Source: Indolivaga macrotermitis (GTDB lineage Bacteria; Bacteroidota; Bacteroidia; Bacteroidales; Dysgonomonadaceae). Taken from it: 64,000 nt of DNA. Below the pieces are notes generated by a model that worked only from the letters and a program-made list of their open reading frames with translations, made no database searches and was not told where the DNA came from. A program made the position numbers and the translations under genes. Positions within the stretch are counted from its first letter, which is position 1; every line of letters starts with the position of its first letter. This document shows, piece after piece, positions 46,150-54,308 of the stretch. The DNA lies in NCBI RefSeq assembly GCF_900128985.1, contig NZ_FQUC01000001.1:558001-622000 (forward strand), in the 5' to 3' direction.

Positions 46150-46919
46150 ATACAAATAACGATAAATATATTCTCGAACTAAAAAACGTGTCGGTAGCTT
46201 ACACCCCCGAAAAAAAAGCGGTGGAAGATGTATGTGCCAACATTCGCGAAAATACGGTTACGGCTATAATGGGACCCTCAGGTTGCGGTAAGAGTACTTT
46301 ACTCAGGGCGATTAACCGGCTGCACGACCTGTATCCCGAAATACAGACAACAGGTGAAATATTATTGAAAGGCGAAGATATTTTCAAAATGAATCCGATG
46401 AAGGTACGCCGGCTCGCAGGAATGGTTTTTCAGCGTCCGAATCCGTTCCCTACAATGAGTATTTATGACAATGTTCTGGCCGGATACAAGTTGAATAATA
46501 TCAAACTCAGTAAATCCGATAGGGACGAAGTTGTCGAAAACAGCCTTCGGAGCGTAGCTCTTTGGGATGAGGTGAAAGACTCTATATCGAAAAAAGGTAC
46601 ATTCCTATCGGGAGGGCAACAGCAACGTCTTTGTATTGCCCGTGCAATAGCACTCAAACCCGAAGTATTACTTATGGATGAACCTACCTCTGCTCTGGAT
46701 CCTATCTCTACTAACCGTATCGAAGACCTGATTCTGGAATTGAAAGAACACTATACAATTGTGATCGTTACACATAATATGTCTCAGGCAGCACGTATCT
46801 CTGATAATTCGATGTTTATGTATCTGGGGCATCTTGTTGAATATGATACAACTAAGCAGATGTTTACCAAACCAAAAGATAAACGAACCGAAGATTATCT
46901 GACCGGTGTATTCGGTTAA
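46134..46919 (+). CDS. pstB: Phosphate ABC transporter ATPase PstB
   Basis: 261 residues. Walker A GPSGCGKST, signature LSGGQQQRLCIARAIA, Walker B LLMDEPTSALD and the H-loop VTHNM are all intact. PstB-specific wording includes FQRPNPFPTMSIYDNV. It powers phosphate import, and in many bacteria it also takes part in Pho signalling with PhoU and PhoR. Confidence 0.97.
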   Translation: MENTINTNNDKYILELKNVSVAYTPEKKAVEDVCANIRENTVTAIMGPSGCGKSTLLRAINRLHDLYPEIQTTGEILLKGEDIFKMNPMKVRRLAGMVFQRPNPFPTMSIYDNVLAGYKLNNIKLSKSDRDEVVENSLRSVALWDEVKDSISKKGTFLSGGQQQRLCIARAIALKPEVLLMDEPTSALDPISTNRIEDLILELKEHYTIVIVTHNMSQAARISDNSMFMYLGHLVEYDTTKQMFTKPKDKRTEDYLTGVFG

Positions 46920-46978
46920 TAGGTGCAAAGCCATTTATACTTAAGAAAGTATTTCTAACGAATAACAGGAGAAAAGTT

Positions 46979-47659
46979 ATGACAACAAATATGAAATCGA
47001 AACAGCTCAAGGTTTTATTGAATGACTTTGAATTGTTATCACAAACCGTATTACTTCAATTACAACTATCTGCCAAGCTTTTGCAGGATAGTACGATAGA
47101 ATCGTTACAGGAAGAAGCCGAATCAAACGAATTGATTATAGACCGCCTTGAAATAAAGATACGCGAAGAAGTAGTATATTCGATATTCCAATTTACACCG
47201 AAAGCTGCCGATCTGCGACGGATTATCACTTATCAGGATACAACTACCAATCTCGAGCGGATAGGAGATATGCTACTCAATATTATACATTATTCGAAAG
47301 AGACTAACCTGCATCTGTCCGAGTTTGCCGAAGAGCGGAAACAAATAAGTAAAATGTTCCAATATGTAGATGAAATGCTACGGAATGCTATTATTTCATT
47401 TACAAACGAAGACAGTTCTTTGGCGTACGGTGTTATAGAAGAAGATGACAAGGTTGATAAACTTTTTCATGATGTCAGCCGTTTTACTCAAACATCATTT
47501 TCGGGTAAAGCATTGACCGAAGACGAAGTCAGAAATATTATCAATATAAATGCTATTGCCCACAATTTGGAGCGGATTGGCGACAGTGCGACAAATATCA
47601 GTGAGGCTACAATTTACCTGACAGAAGGAAGGGATATCAGACATGGAAACAAAAAATAA
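46979..47659 (+). CDS. phoU: Phosphate signalling regulator PhoU
   Basis: 226 residues made of the duplicated three-helix PhoU domain. The metal-binding ERIGD motif appears twice, as NLERIGDMLLNI and NLERIGDSATNI. PhoU connects the state of the Pst transporter to the sensor kinase and represses the Pho response when phosphate is ample. It overlaps the response regulator start by 17 bases. Confidence 0.93.
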   Translation: MTTNMKSKQLKVLLNDFELLSQTVLLQLQLSAKLLQDSTIESLQEEAESNELIIDRLEIKIREEVVYSIFQFTPKAADLRRIITYQDTTTNLERIGDMLLNIIHYSKETNLHLSEFAEERKQISKMFQYVDEMLRNAIISFTNEDSSLAYGVIEEDDKVDKLFHDVSRFTQTSFSGKALTEDEVRNIININAIAHNLERIGDSATNISEATIYLTEGRDIRHGNKK

Positions 47660-48344
47660 AAGCACTTCGATACTCATCGTTGACGACGAGATCGATATCC
47701 GTGAAATATTACAGTTTAACCTCGAAAACGAAGGTTACCAGATCGATTTGGCAGATTCGGCTGAAGATGCTTTGAGAAAACTTCGCCCCGATCATCAGCT
47801 GATACTTTTGGATGTAATGATGGGAGGTATATCCGGTTTTAAATTTGCTGACCAGTTGCGAAAGTCGGGAAACGATACTCCCATAATATTCCTTACAGCC
47901 CGCGATACTGAAAATGATATGCTGACCGGATTCTCAATCGGAGGAGACGATTATGTATCAAAGCCTTTTTCTATCAAGGAAGTAATAGCACGTGTGAAAT
48001 CTGTGTTGAAACGTAGCGAACAGAAGCAGTTATCTACCCCGGAAGAGACCTTTACTTTTGGAAGCCTTAGAATAGACCTGAAACTGAAAACCGTAAATAT
48101 CGACGGTCACTTGGTCGATTTAACAAAGACCGAATTCAATATACTCGTATTACTGGCGAAAAATACGGAGAAAACATTTACACGTTCCGAAATATTGTCC
48201 CGGGCATGGGATGGCGATGGAGTTGTTCTTGACCGTACAGTGGATGTCCATATTGCCCGGCTCAGAAAGAAGATAGGACGTTACGGTGAAAATATAGTCA
48301 ACCGTACAGGCTACGGTTATAATTTTAATGTCAATATTCAATGA
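47643..48344 (+). CDS. phoB: PhoB-like OmpR-family response regulator
   Basis: 233 residues. Receiver domain with the acidic pair DD near 14-15, phosphorylated Asp57 (LLDVMMG) and the Lys of VSKPF; C-terminal OmpR/PhoB winged helix (LTKTEFNILVLLAKN ... VDVHIARLRKKIG, TGYGYNF). Symbol is by context with pst/phoU. It is likely to bind the 11-bp period repeats before pstS and the porin, since PhoB-type proteins bind tandem direct repeats of this length. Confidence 0.9.
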   Translation: METKNKSTSILIVDDEIDIREILQFNLENEGYQIDLADSAEDALRKLRPDHQLILLDVMMGGISGFKFADQLRKSGNDTPIIFLTARDTENDMLTGFSIGGDDYVSKPFSIKEVIARVKSVLKRSEQKQLSTPEETFTFGSLRIDLKLKTVNIDGHLVDLTKTEFNILVLLAKNTEKTFTRSEILSRAWDGDGVVLDRTVDVHIARLRKKIGRYGENIVNRTGYGYNFNVNIQ

Positions 48345-50068
48345 AGTTAACTTACAAGCAGCGTCTTTTCGGTATTATATTTGTGATATTCGCAGTGTTC
48401 TCGCTGTGTATAATTATATCGGAGCAACGGGAGGAAAGGAAATTCCGTACCGAAGCTCTCGAGTCGAAACTCGACGGATATGTGGAAGTTATCCACAGAT
48501 ATATCGAACAGAAGCAGTTGCCGATATCAGATTCTATAGCTGTTCCTACAGTCGTAAATATACTTCCGGAGGAATTGCGTGTTACTTTGATCGATGCCGA
48601 AGGAAATGTTTTCTATGAAAATGATACTCAGAACATCAAGCAGCTGGGCAACCATCTTGACAGGCCTGAAATAATGAAAGCATTGTATCAGGATTACGGA
48701 TCGAATATCCGTATGTCGGCTTCCATGAATCACGAATATCTCTACTATGCCAAGTTCTTCGGCAAATATTTTGTCCGCGTTGCCCTGCCTTATAATATAC
48801 AGGTGAAGAATGTATTGCAGCCCGATAACTTCTTTATATATATCGTTTTGGTGATGTTTGTCATTGTGTTCATTCTACTGAATCTGGTAGCAGGGCGCTT
48901 TGAAAAATCAATAACAAAACTCAGGGATATAACTTCCCGGCTGAAAAACGATCAGCCTTTACCTACCGATATCACATTTCCCGACGATGAACTGGGCGAT
49001 ATGGGAAAAGAACTAGTTGATATATTCAACTTCAGGGAAGAAAGTAAGCTGGCAGTCGAATTGGAAAGGGAAAAACTAATCCAACATTTCCAATTTTCGG
49101 AAACCGGTCTTTGCATCTTTTCTCCTAAGAGAAAAAAGATTTATGCCAATTCTCACTTCCTGCAGAATATCAACCAGATAGTGGATAAGCCGATATTCGA
49201 TGCCGACAATATATTCGGAGATAAGGTTTTACAGCCTATCGATGATTTTTTTGAGACAAAACGCCTTGGAGATAACCATCTTGCGTTTCAGGTGGCAAAG
49301 AATGCAAAGACATTCAATATTCAGGTTATTGTATTCGATGACCAGAGTTTCGAAATCACGATCCGGGATGTTACTCAGGTAGAAAGAAACCGTCAATTGA
49401 AGCAGGAAATGACTAATAATATAGCTCATGAGTTGCGTACACCTGTAACCAGCCTGAGAGGGTTTCTGGAAACGTTACATGATCAGGATTTGCCGGCCGA
49501 ACGCCAATCGCAGTTTATCGAAAGAGCTTACTTACAATCTATCCGGTTATCGAATTTGATAGAGGACATAAGTCTGTTAAGTAAAATAGACGAAGCTTCT
49601 AATAAGTTTACCATGGATAAGGTCAATCTGGTACAGGTAATCAATGAAGTACGCATCGATCTCACCGACAGACTGAAAGCTAATAATATCGATCTGTTTA
49701 TAAAAGTGAATCCTGAATTGACAGTGCACGGAAACGAAACACTTCTGTACTCTATTTTTCGTAATCTGATGGACAATACTATAAACTATGCCGGAAAAGA
49801 TATTGAGATACATATCAAAGATTATATGGAAGACAATAAGTTTGTGTACATTTCATATTACGATACAGGAATAGGTGTAGACGAACAGCACATGGTTCGC
49901 TTATTTGAGCGCTTCTATCGTGTAAACGAAGGTCGTACCCGCGAAACAGGAGGTTCGGGTCTGGGATTATCTATTGTGAAAAATGCAGTGAAGTTACATA
50001 AAGGAGAAATACATGCCCGTAAATTTTCGAAAGGAGGTTTGGAGTTCCTTTTCACTTTGGCGAAATAA
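48341..50068 (+). CDS. phoR: PhoR-like sensor histidine kinase
   Basis: 575 residues. Two membrane helices (about 9-27 and 164-186) enclose a periplasmic region of about 135 residues. A HAMP-like linker and a PAS-like region follow, then HisKA with the phosphorylated His363 (NIAHELRTPV), and the ATPase with NLMDNTINYAG, DTGIGV and GGSGLGLSIVKNAV. It starts four bases inside the response regulator gene. The symbol is inferred from the pst-phoU context. It would read Pst/PhoU status rather than phosphate directly. Confidence 0.9.
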   Translation: MKLTYKQRLFGIIFVIFAVFSLCIIISEQREERKFRTEALESKLDGYVEVIHRYIEQKQLPISDSIAVPTVVNILPEELRVTLIDAEGNVFYENDTQNIKQLGNHLDRPEIMKALYQDYGSNIRMSASMNHEYLYYAKFFGKYFVRVALPYNIQVKNVLQPDNFFIYIVLVMFVIVFILLNLVAGRFEKSITKLRDITSRLKNDQPLPTDITFPDDELGDMGKELVDIFNFREESKLAVELEREKLIQHFQFSETGLCIFSPKRKKIYANSHFLQNINQIVDKPIFDADNIFGDKVLQPIDDFFETKRLGDNHLAFQVAKNAKTFNIQVIVFDDQSFEITIRDVTQVERNRQLKQEMTNNIAHELRTPVTSLRGFLETLHDQDLPAERQSQFIERAYLQSIRLSNLIEDISLLSKIDEASNKFTMDKVNLVQVINEVRIDLTDRLKANNIDLFIKVNPELTVHGNETLLYSIFRNLMDNTINYAGKDIEIHIKDYMEDNKFVYISYYDTGIGVDEQHMVRLFERFYRVNEGRTRETGGSGLGLSIVKNAVKLHKGEIHARKFSKGGLEFLFTLAK

Positions 50069-50094
50069 TCCGGAATAATAATTCAAGAGGAAAC

Positions 50095-50126
50095 AAACAG
50101 GGCAAATGACAACATTTGCTCTGTTT
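50095..50126 (+). terminator. Candidate terminator after phoR
   Basis: A 13-bp stem: AAACAGGGCAAAT (50095-50107) with ATTTGCTCTGTTT (50114-50126), one wobble, loop GACAAC. The T-rich tail is broken (GCTTTATTT), so efficiency is uncertain. Confidence 0.65.
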
Positions 50127-50147
50127 GCTTTATTTGCCATATCTTTG
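50115..50147 (+). promoter_or_regulatory. Promoter of yaaA
   Basis: TTTG (50115-50118), a 21-bp spacer, TATCTTTG (50140-50147): full consensus. The -33 element lies inside the second arm of the phoR terminator hairpin. Confidence 0.7.
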
Positions 50148-50170
50148 CCGGTAAATAATATATTATATAG

Positions 50171-50932
50171 ATGATACTAACGCTTTCGCCTGCGAAGATG
50201 CTGGATTTTACGTCTGATGTTTCTACAAAGAAAACATCGCAACTTTTATTTGAGGAAAATTCGGTTGAAATAAATGATATACTAAGAGATCTGGATGTAA
50301 ACGAAATAAGTAGCTTGATGAAGGTAAATCCCAAACAAGCCTTAGAAGTATATCAATACATTCAGGCTTTTGATATGAGGCGTACTTCACGAAAACAAGC
50401 TGCTGCAGCTTATAATGGTATGGCTTATCTGGGCTTGGATGCTGCAACCTTTACCTCTAAAGACTGGGATTTTGCGCAAGATCATTTAGTTATTCTTTCG
50501 GCATTATACGGGGCACTTCGCCCTTTGGATATGATAAAACCTTACCGGCTGGAAATGCAGGCTAAATTAGCTAATAGCAAGGGAAAAGACCTTTACGAAT
50601 ATTGGGGACGTGATCTGACCGAGTACCTCAATGATCGCCTAAGTACGGATGATAATGTCTGGCTTAACCTCTCGTCCAATGAATACAGTAAAGTCATTAA
50701 TAAAAATCATCTGTGTAAAGGAGTAAAGATAATCACCCCGGTATTTAAAGAACAAAGTTTGCAAGGCTATAAACAAGTAACGGTTTATGCCAAGAAAGCG
50801 AGAGGGATGATGGCTCGCTTCGTTATTCAGAAACGGATAAAGAATATAGAGGGTATTAAGTTGTTTGATAGTGAAGGATATTCTTTCTCGCCAAACTTGT
50901 CTGACGAAAAGGAATGGGTATTTGTGCGTTAG
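50171..50932 (+). CDS. yaaA: Peroxide stress protein YaaA
   Basis: 253 residues of the DUF328/YaaA family. The opening MILTLSPAKMLDF and the segment LSALYGALRPLDMIKPYRLEMQ are diagnostic, as are WLNLSSNEYSKV and KKARGMMARF. In E. coli it limits free iron and DNA damage during peroxide stress and binds DNA. It has its own promoter and converges with tadA, whose stop is three bases away. Confidence 0.94.
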   Translation: MILTLSPAKMLDFTSDVSTKKTSQLLFEENSVEINDILRDLDVNEISSLMKVNPKQALEVYQYIQAFDMRRTSRKQAAAAYNGMAYLGLDAATFTSKDWDFAQDHLVILSALYGALRPLDMIKPYRLEMQAKLANSKGKDLYEYWGRDLTEYLNDRLSTDDNVWLNLSSNEYSKVINKNHLCKGVKIITPVFKEQSLQGYKQVTVYAKKARGMMARFVIQKRIKNIEGIKLFDSEGYSFSPNLSDEKEWVFVR

Positions 50933-50935
50933 ACC

Positions 50936-51382
50936 TTACCGTTTATTTTTAAAAAAATCCTGCATCAACTGAGCACATTCCTGTTCTAAGACTCCACCGA
51001 TGATCTGGGTTTTAGGGTGCAATGCCTTTGGTGCAATATCCCTGTATCCACGTTTGATATCCGGCGCACCGTATACGATTTTGGGTATTTGTGACCATCC
51101 TAAAGCTCCGGCACACATAGGGCAGGGTTCTACAGTTACATATAGGGTGCAATCTGTCAGGTATTTTCCGCCCAAAACATTTGCTGCGGCAGTGATAGCC
51201 TGCATTTCGGCATGAGCCGTTACGTCTGTTAAAGTTTCGGTGAGGTTGTGGGCGCGGGCAATAATACGATTCTGGCAAACCACTACAGCACCTATAGGAA
51301 CTTCGTCCTTCTCGAAAGCATAACGGGCTTCGTTCAGAGCCTGTCGCATAAAATATTCATCACCAAGAATCTGAGTATTCAT
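50936..51382 (-). CDS. tadA: tRNA-specific adenosine deaminase
   Basis: 148 residues. Zinc cytidine-deaminase fold with the catalytic HAEMQ and the zinc ligands PCPMC. It converts A34 to inosine in tRNA-Arg(ACG). Size and sequence fit TadA rather than guanine deaminase. Its start overlaps the preceding small gene by four bases. Confidence 0.93.
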   Translation of the reverse strand: MNTQILGDEYFMRQALNEARYAFEKDEVPIGAVVVCQNRIIARAHNLTETLTDVTAHAEMQAITAAANVLGGKYLTDCTLYVTVEPCPMCAGALGWSQIPKIVYGAPDIKRGYRDIAPKALHPKTQIIGGVLEQECAQLMQDFFKNKR

Positions 51383-51594
51383 CGGCGCATTTCGTTTTCA
51401 CCGAAAAGGGTAGGGTAGTCCATCTCCAGGTTTTTCAGTATATGGGCAATAACTGTCTCTCTCAGCCAGCGCGATTTATTCGAAATCTTGTATTTCTTTA
51501 TATATAGCAACATGAGGTTGTATTCTTCGTCACTCAACGAAAAATTGACCTGTTTGGAACGGACAACCGTAGATGTTTTCTGTTTCGGTTTCAT
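51379..51594 (-). CDS. Small RHH-like protein coupled to tadA
   Basis: 71 residues, basic N-terminus (MKPKQKTSTVVRSKQVNFSL), then FSLSDEEYNLMLLYIKKYKISNKSRWLRETVIAHIL, a strand followed by two helices that resembles a ribbon-helix-helix DNA-binding fold like MobC-type accessory proteins. There is no mobilisation gene nearby. I recall similar orphan proteins upstream of tadA in Bacteroidales. Function unknown; an autoregulator is possible. Confidence 0.75.
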   Translation of the reverse strand: MKPKQKTSTVVRSKQVNFSLSDEEYNLMLLYIKKYKISNKSRWLRETVIAHILKNLEMDYPTLFGENEMRR

Positions 51595-51703
51595 TTGGTT
51601 ACAAAATTAAGCTGCTTTAGGTGAAAAGCAAAAGATTTTGTGTGTAAAATATATCCGGAGCTTATGATATTGTGTCAATATTGATAGACTTAATATCAAA
51701 AAG

Positions 51704-51733
51704 AGAAGCAGCTTTAGTTCTAAAGCTGCTTCT
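51704..51733 (-). terminator. Terminator after pirin gene
   Basis: Perfect 14-bp inverted repeat (51704-51717 and 51720-51733) with a two-base centre; on the minus strand it is followed by CTCTTTTTG. Confidence 0.85.
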
Positions 51734-51813
51734 TCGTCAAAAACAAAAATACTATTGATACAAGAAAAAAGCAAGGGAGCATAACTGAAGAATGCCAGCT
51801 CCCTTTTCAGAAT

Positions 51814-52530
51814 TTATATTTGCATCGGAACTTCCATTAATAGTATGCGTGCATTGTCAGACAAGGCTTTGATTTCTATCTCATCGACTTCTGATATTCC
51901 AAGCCCGTCCCTTCGGTTAAGTACGACCCCTCCGACATTGAATGAGCCTTCGATAACCATTGCGAAAATACCGTTCGCAGCAGATTTTAATTTGTATGCT
52001 GCACTCTTGCCGTTATCGAATGTTCCCAACGAGAACCATGCATCCTGATGTATCCAAAGAGCATTGTCATCTTGGACAGGAGAAACGACTTCGTGCAAAA
52101 CATTCTTATTATTAGCAAAATCGAATGTCTTTTGCTGATATCGCGGAGTTACGTTCTTCTTATTCGGAAATATCCATATCTGAAAGATATTCACAGGTAT
52201 ATCCTGTTCACCGTTGTATTCGCTGTGCCTGATACCCGATCCGGCGCTCATCACTTGTATATCTCCCGATTTGATAACGCTTCCGTGTCCGAGGCTATCC
52301 TGATGGCTCAAGTTTCCTTCGAGAGGTATAGTGACAATTTCCATATTATCATGCCCGTGTGTCCCGAATCCTTTACCTCCTTCTATAATATCGTCGTTCA
52401 GTACACGTAGTGCACCGAAATGTATCCGGTTGGGATCATAATAATTTGCAAAACTAAATGTGTGGCGTGCATCTAACCAGCCATGTTGTTCGTGTCCTCT
52501 GGTTTCGGACCTGTATAATATTGTTTTCAT
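51814..52530 (-). CDS. Pirin-family bicupin protein
   Basis: 238 residues. The N-terminal cupin keeps the metal ligands in GTHGHDNME and SGIRHSEYN, the segment ARHTFSFANYYDPNRIHFGALRVLNDD is the pirin signature, and the C-terminal half is a second, degenerate cupin. Bacterial homologues such as YhhW have quercetinase activity in vitro; the physiological role is not certain. It is last in the unit yceI-dioxygenase-pirin. Confidence 0.93.
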   Translation of the reverse strand: MKTILYRSETRGHEQHGWLDARHTFSFANYYDPNRIHFGALRVLNDDIIEGGKGFGTHGHDNMEIVTIPLEGNLSHQDSLGHGSVIKSGDIQVMSAGSGIRHSEYNGEQDIPVNIFQIWIFPNKKNVTPRYQQKTFDFANNKNVLHEVVSPVQDDNALWIHQDAWFSLGTFDNGKSAAYKLKSAANGIFAMVIEGSFNVGGVVLNRRDGLGISEVDEIEIKALSDNARILLMEVPMQI

Positions 52531-52558
52531 AAAAAATCTATTTATTTTTATTAATAAA

Positions 52559-52573
52559 AAGGTCTGAGACCTT
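52559..52573 (-). terminator. Short hairpin between dioxygenase and pirin genes
   Basis: AAGGTCT/AGACCTT around one base, followed on the minus strand by TTTTTATT. The stem is short, so it may only lower read-through into the pirin gene. Confidence 0.4.
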
Positions 52574-52588
52574 AAGAGACTTGACGCC

Positions 52589-53419
52589 TCAGTTGATAAT
52601 GACTGATGTCATAGACAAAGATCCTGCAATTACTCTATCGTTGAATATAATAACATTCTCATCCTTCTCTTTTAGGGCAAGCGTATACAACAAAGGTATA
52701 TAGTGCTCGGCCGATGGGATTGCCAGATTAATGGAACTGTCTAAAGTTCTGTATTCGGTAAGCGAACGGATATCGTTATCCAATATTTTTGCCTTAAACT
52801 TTTCATTTATCTCCATAGCCCAGTCATATGCATAGGGTGTATTGAAATCATCGTCTTTCAAACGTACCATGCGGAGATTATGTATCATATTTCCACTGCC
52901 GATAATCAAGACACCTTTCCTTCGCAAATAATTAAATTCGCGGGCTAGCTCTACATGATAATTCATGTCCTTTGTATAGTCAATACTCAGTTGAATAACA
53001 GGTATATCGGCTTTTGGATACAAGTGTTTCAATATACTCCAGCTACCGTGATCTAATCCCCATTCATATTCAGGTTCAATACCGAAATTTTTTGAATTGT
53101 CAGCAATATCCACTGCCAGTTCAGGAAAACCCTTTACCGGATATTGTTGGGCAAATAATTCCTTGGGAAAACCATAAAAATCATGAATGGTTTTGGGCTG
53201 TTCTACAGCTGTGACGAATGTCCCACGGGTCTCCCAGTGAGCCGAGATACATAATATAGCCTTTGGATAGGGAAGTGTATTTCCCAACTCGTTCCATCTT
53301 TGAGAGAACTCATTATCTTCGATCGCATTCATTGGCGAACCGTGTCCTACAAATAGGGCAGGCATAACCGGTGTATCCGGAAGATAAGACAATTGTTTGT
53401 GCAGGCTATGCAGGTTCAT
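52589..53419 (-). CDS. Extradiol dioxygenase, 4,5-DOPA dioxygenase (YgiD) type
   Basis: 276 residues of the class III LigB family. Metal-binding His occur in LFVGHGSPMNA, SAHWETRG and LDHGSWSIL, the same pattern as YgiD/DODA. It would open catechol rings; the natural substrate in this organism is unknown. It lies between yceI (82 bp upstream) and the pirin gene, with a hairpin terminator in the upstream gap. Confidence 0.9.
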   Translation of the reverse strand: MNLHSLHKQLSYLPDTPVMPALFVGHGSPMNAIEDNEFSQRWNELGNTLPYPKAILCISAHWETRGTFVTAVEQPKTIHDFYGFPKELFAQQYPVKGFPELAVDIADNSKNFGIEPEYEWGLDHGSWSILKHLYPKADIPVIQLSIDYTKDMNYHVELAREFNYLRRKGVLIIGSGNMIHNLRMVRLKDDDFNTPYAYDWAMEINEKFKAKILDNDIRSLTEYRTLDSSINLAIPSAEHYIPLLYTLALKEKDENVIIFNDRVIAGSLSMTSVIIN

Positions 53420-53438
53420 ATAAACTCCTTTCTTTAAA

Positions 53439-53480
53439 CAAAAAACGGCTTTGACTATTCTGTTTTGCCAAAACCGTTTT
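53439..53480 (-). terminator. Terminator after yceI
   Basis: On the minus strand AAAACGGTTTTGGC (53480-53467) pairs with GTCAAAGCCGTTTT (53455-53442), two wobbles, followed by T to 53439. Confidence 0.75.
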
Positions 53481-53501
53481 ATATATAATCCTTAGTCCGG
53501 C

Positions 53502-54155
53502 TTATTGAGCGGCTTTGGCAACGATGGTTATCTGTAATTCGATATTATCGTTTACGATGTTATCCTTAAGTTCGGCAAACAGGCTTTTCGATCCGAATTT
53601 TACATTCCACTGTGTACGGTCTATTGTAAATGGTACAGTAACAGCTTTGTATACATCTCCTTCTTTCGTGATTTTAGCACCGAATGTGATATTCTTATCT
53701 ACATCTTTCAGTTTCAGGTTACCACTAACGTTATGAGTAATAGAATCATTTCCTGTAACTGCTTCTACTTTAGTGATTGCGAAACTGCTTTCGGGGTAAG
53801 TTGCTACATCAAAAAAGTCGGCGCTTTTCAGGTGGTTTACCAACATTTCGTTCATTTTAGCATCGGTCAGATCTTTGTCTGCAATAGCGTTCATGTCGAT
53901 AATAAATGAACCGGATGCTACGCTTTCACCGTTAATAGCTAATGCTCCTTCTTTAATGGCGATGGTTCCGTGGTGGTCACCTCCCGGTTTAGAACCTACC
54001 CAGTTTATGGATGATGCCTGAGTATCTACTACCAGATTAACTCCTTCGCCCGATGCTACTGATTGAGCATCCGAACCTTCTACTTTATTTTTAGGATTGT
54101 TTCCGCAAGAAGCTGCGAATACTAGAACTGTCAATGCAAATAAATAAGTTTTCAT
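53502..54155 (-). CDS. YceI-family lipoprotein
   Basis: 217 residues with signal peptide and lipobox AASC. The mature part is a lipocalin-like YceI barrel: SSINWVGSKPGG near the start, MNEMLVNHLKSADFFDVATYPESSF and NITFGAKI, and a C-terminal region FTIDRTQWNVKFGS. YceI proteins bind isoprenoid or other lipids in the periplasm; the ligand is unknown. Transcribed away from the LysR gene, from a promoter overlapped by inverted repeats. Confidence 0.93.
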   Translation of the reverse strand: MKTYLFALTVLVFAASCGNNPKNKVEGSDAQSVASGEGVNLVVDTQASSINWVGSKPGGDHHGTIAIKEGALAINGESVASGSFIIDMNAIADKDLTDAKMNEMLVNHLKSADFFDVATYPESSFAITKVEAVTGNDSITHNVSGNLKLKDVDKNITFGAKITKEGDVYKAVTVPFTIDRTQWNVKFGSKSLFAELKDNIVNDNIELQITIVAKAAQ

Positions 54156-54159
54156 ACAA

Positions 54160-54200
54160 GTTTACGTTTTTTTGTTTTTGTTTTTGTTTACGTTTTTTTG
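54160..54200. repeat. 26-bp spaced direct repeat in yceI leader
   Basis: GTTTACGTTTTTTTG at 54160-54174 and again at 54186-54200, separated by a T-rich stretch. Probably a small tandem duplication in the untranslated leader. Confidence 0.6.
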
Positions 54201-54212
54201 ATTTTCTTGATA

Positions 54213-54243
54213 CAAAGGTATGATGCTATTATCTATAATCAAA
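54213..54243 (-). promoter_or_regulatory. Promoter of yceI
   Basis: On the minus strand TTTG (54243-54240), a 19-bp spacer and TACCTTTG (54220-54213): full consensus. The -33 element lies inside the first LysR-type inverted repeat. Confidence 0.7.
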
Positions 54244-54283
54244 ATAGATGTTTTAATACTAATCTATTAAAATTTTTATAGAT
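54231..54283. promoter_or_regulatory. Two LysR-type operator candidates
   Basis: ATCTAT-N7-ATAGAT at 54231-54249 (a T-N11-A LysR box) and ATCTAT-N10-ATAGAT at 54262-54283. The first covers the yceI -33, the second covers the start of the LysR -7 box. Confidence 0.6.
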
Positions 54284-54286
54284 TTG
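54279..54286 (+). promoter_or_regulatory. -7 box of lysR gene
   Basis: TAGATTTG fits TAnnTTTG, 22 bp before the ATG at 54309, overlapping the second inverted repeat. Confidence 0.5.
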
Positions 54287-54308
54287 TGCTTAATATAAGT
54301 ATTGATGT

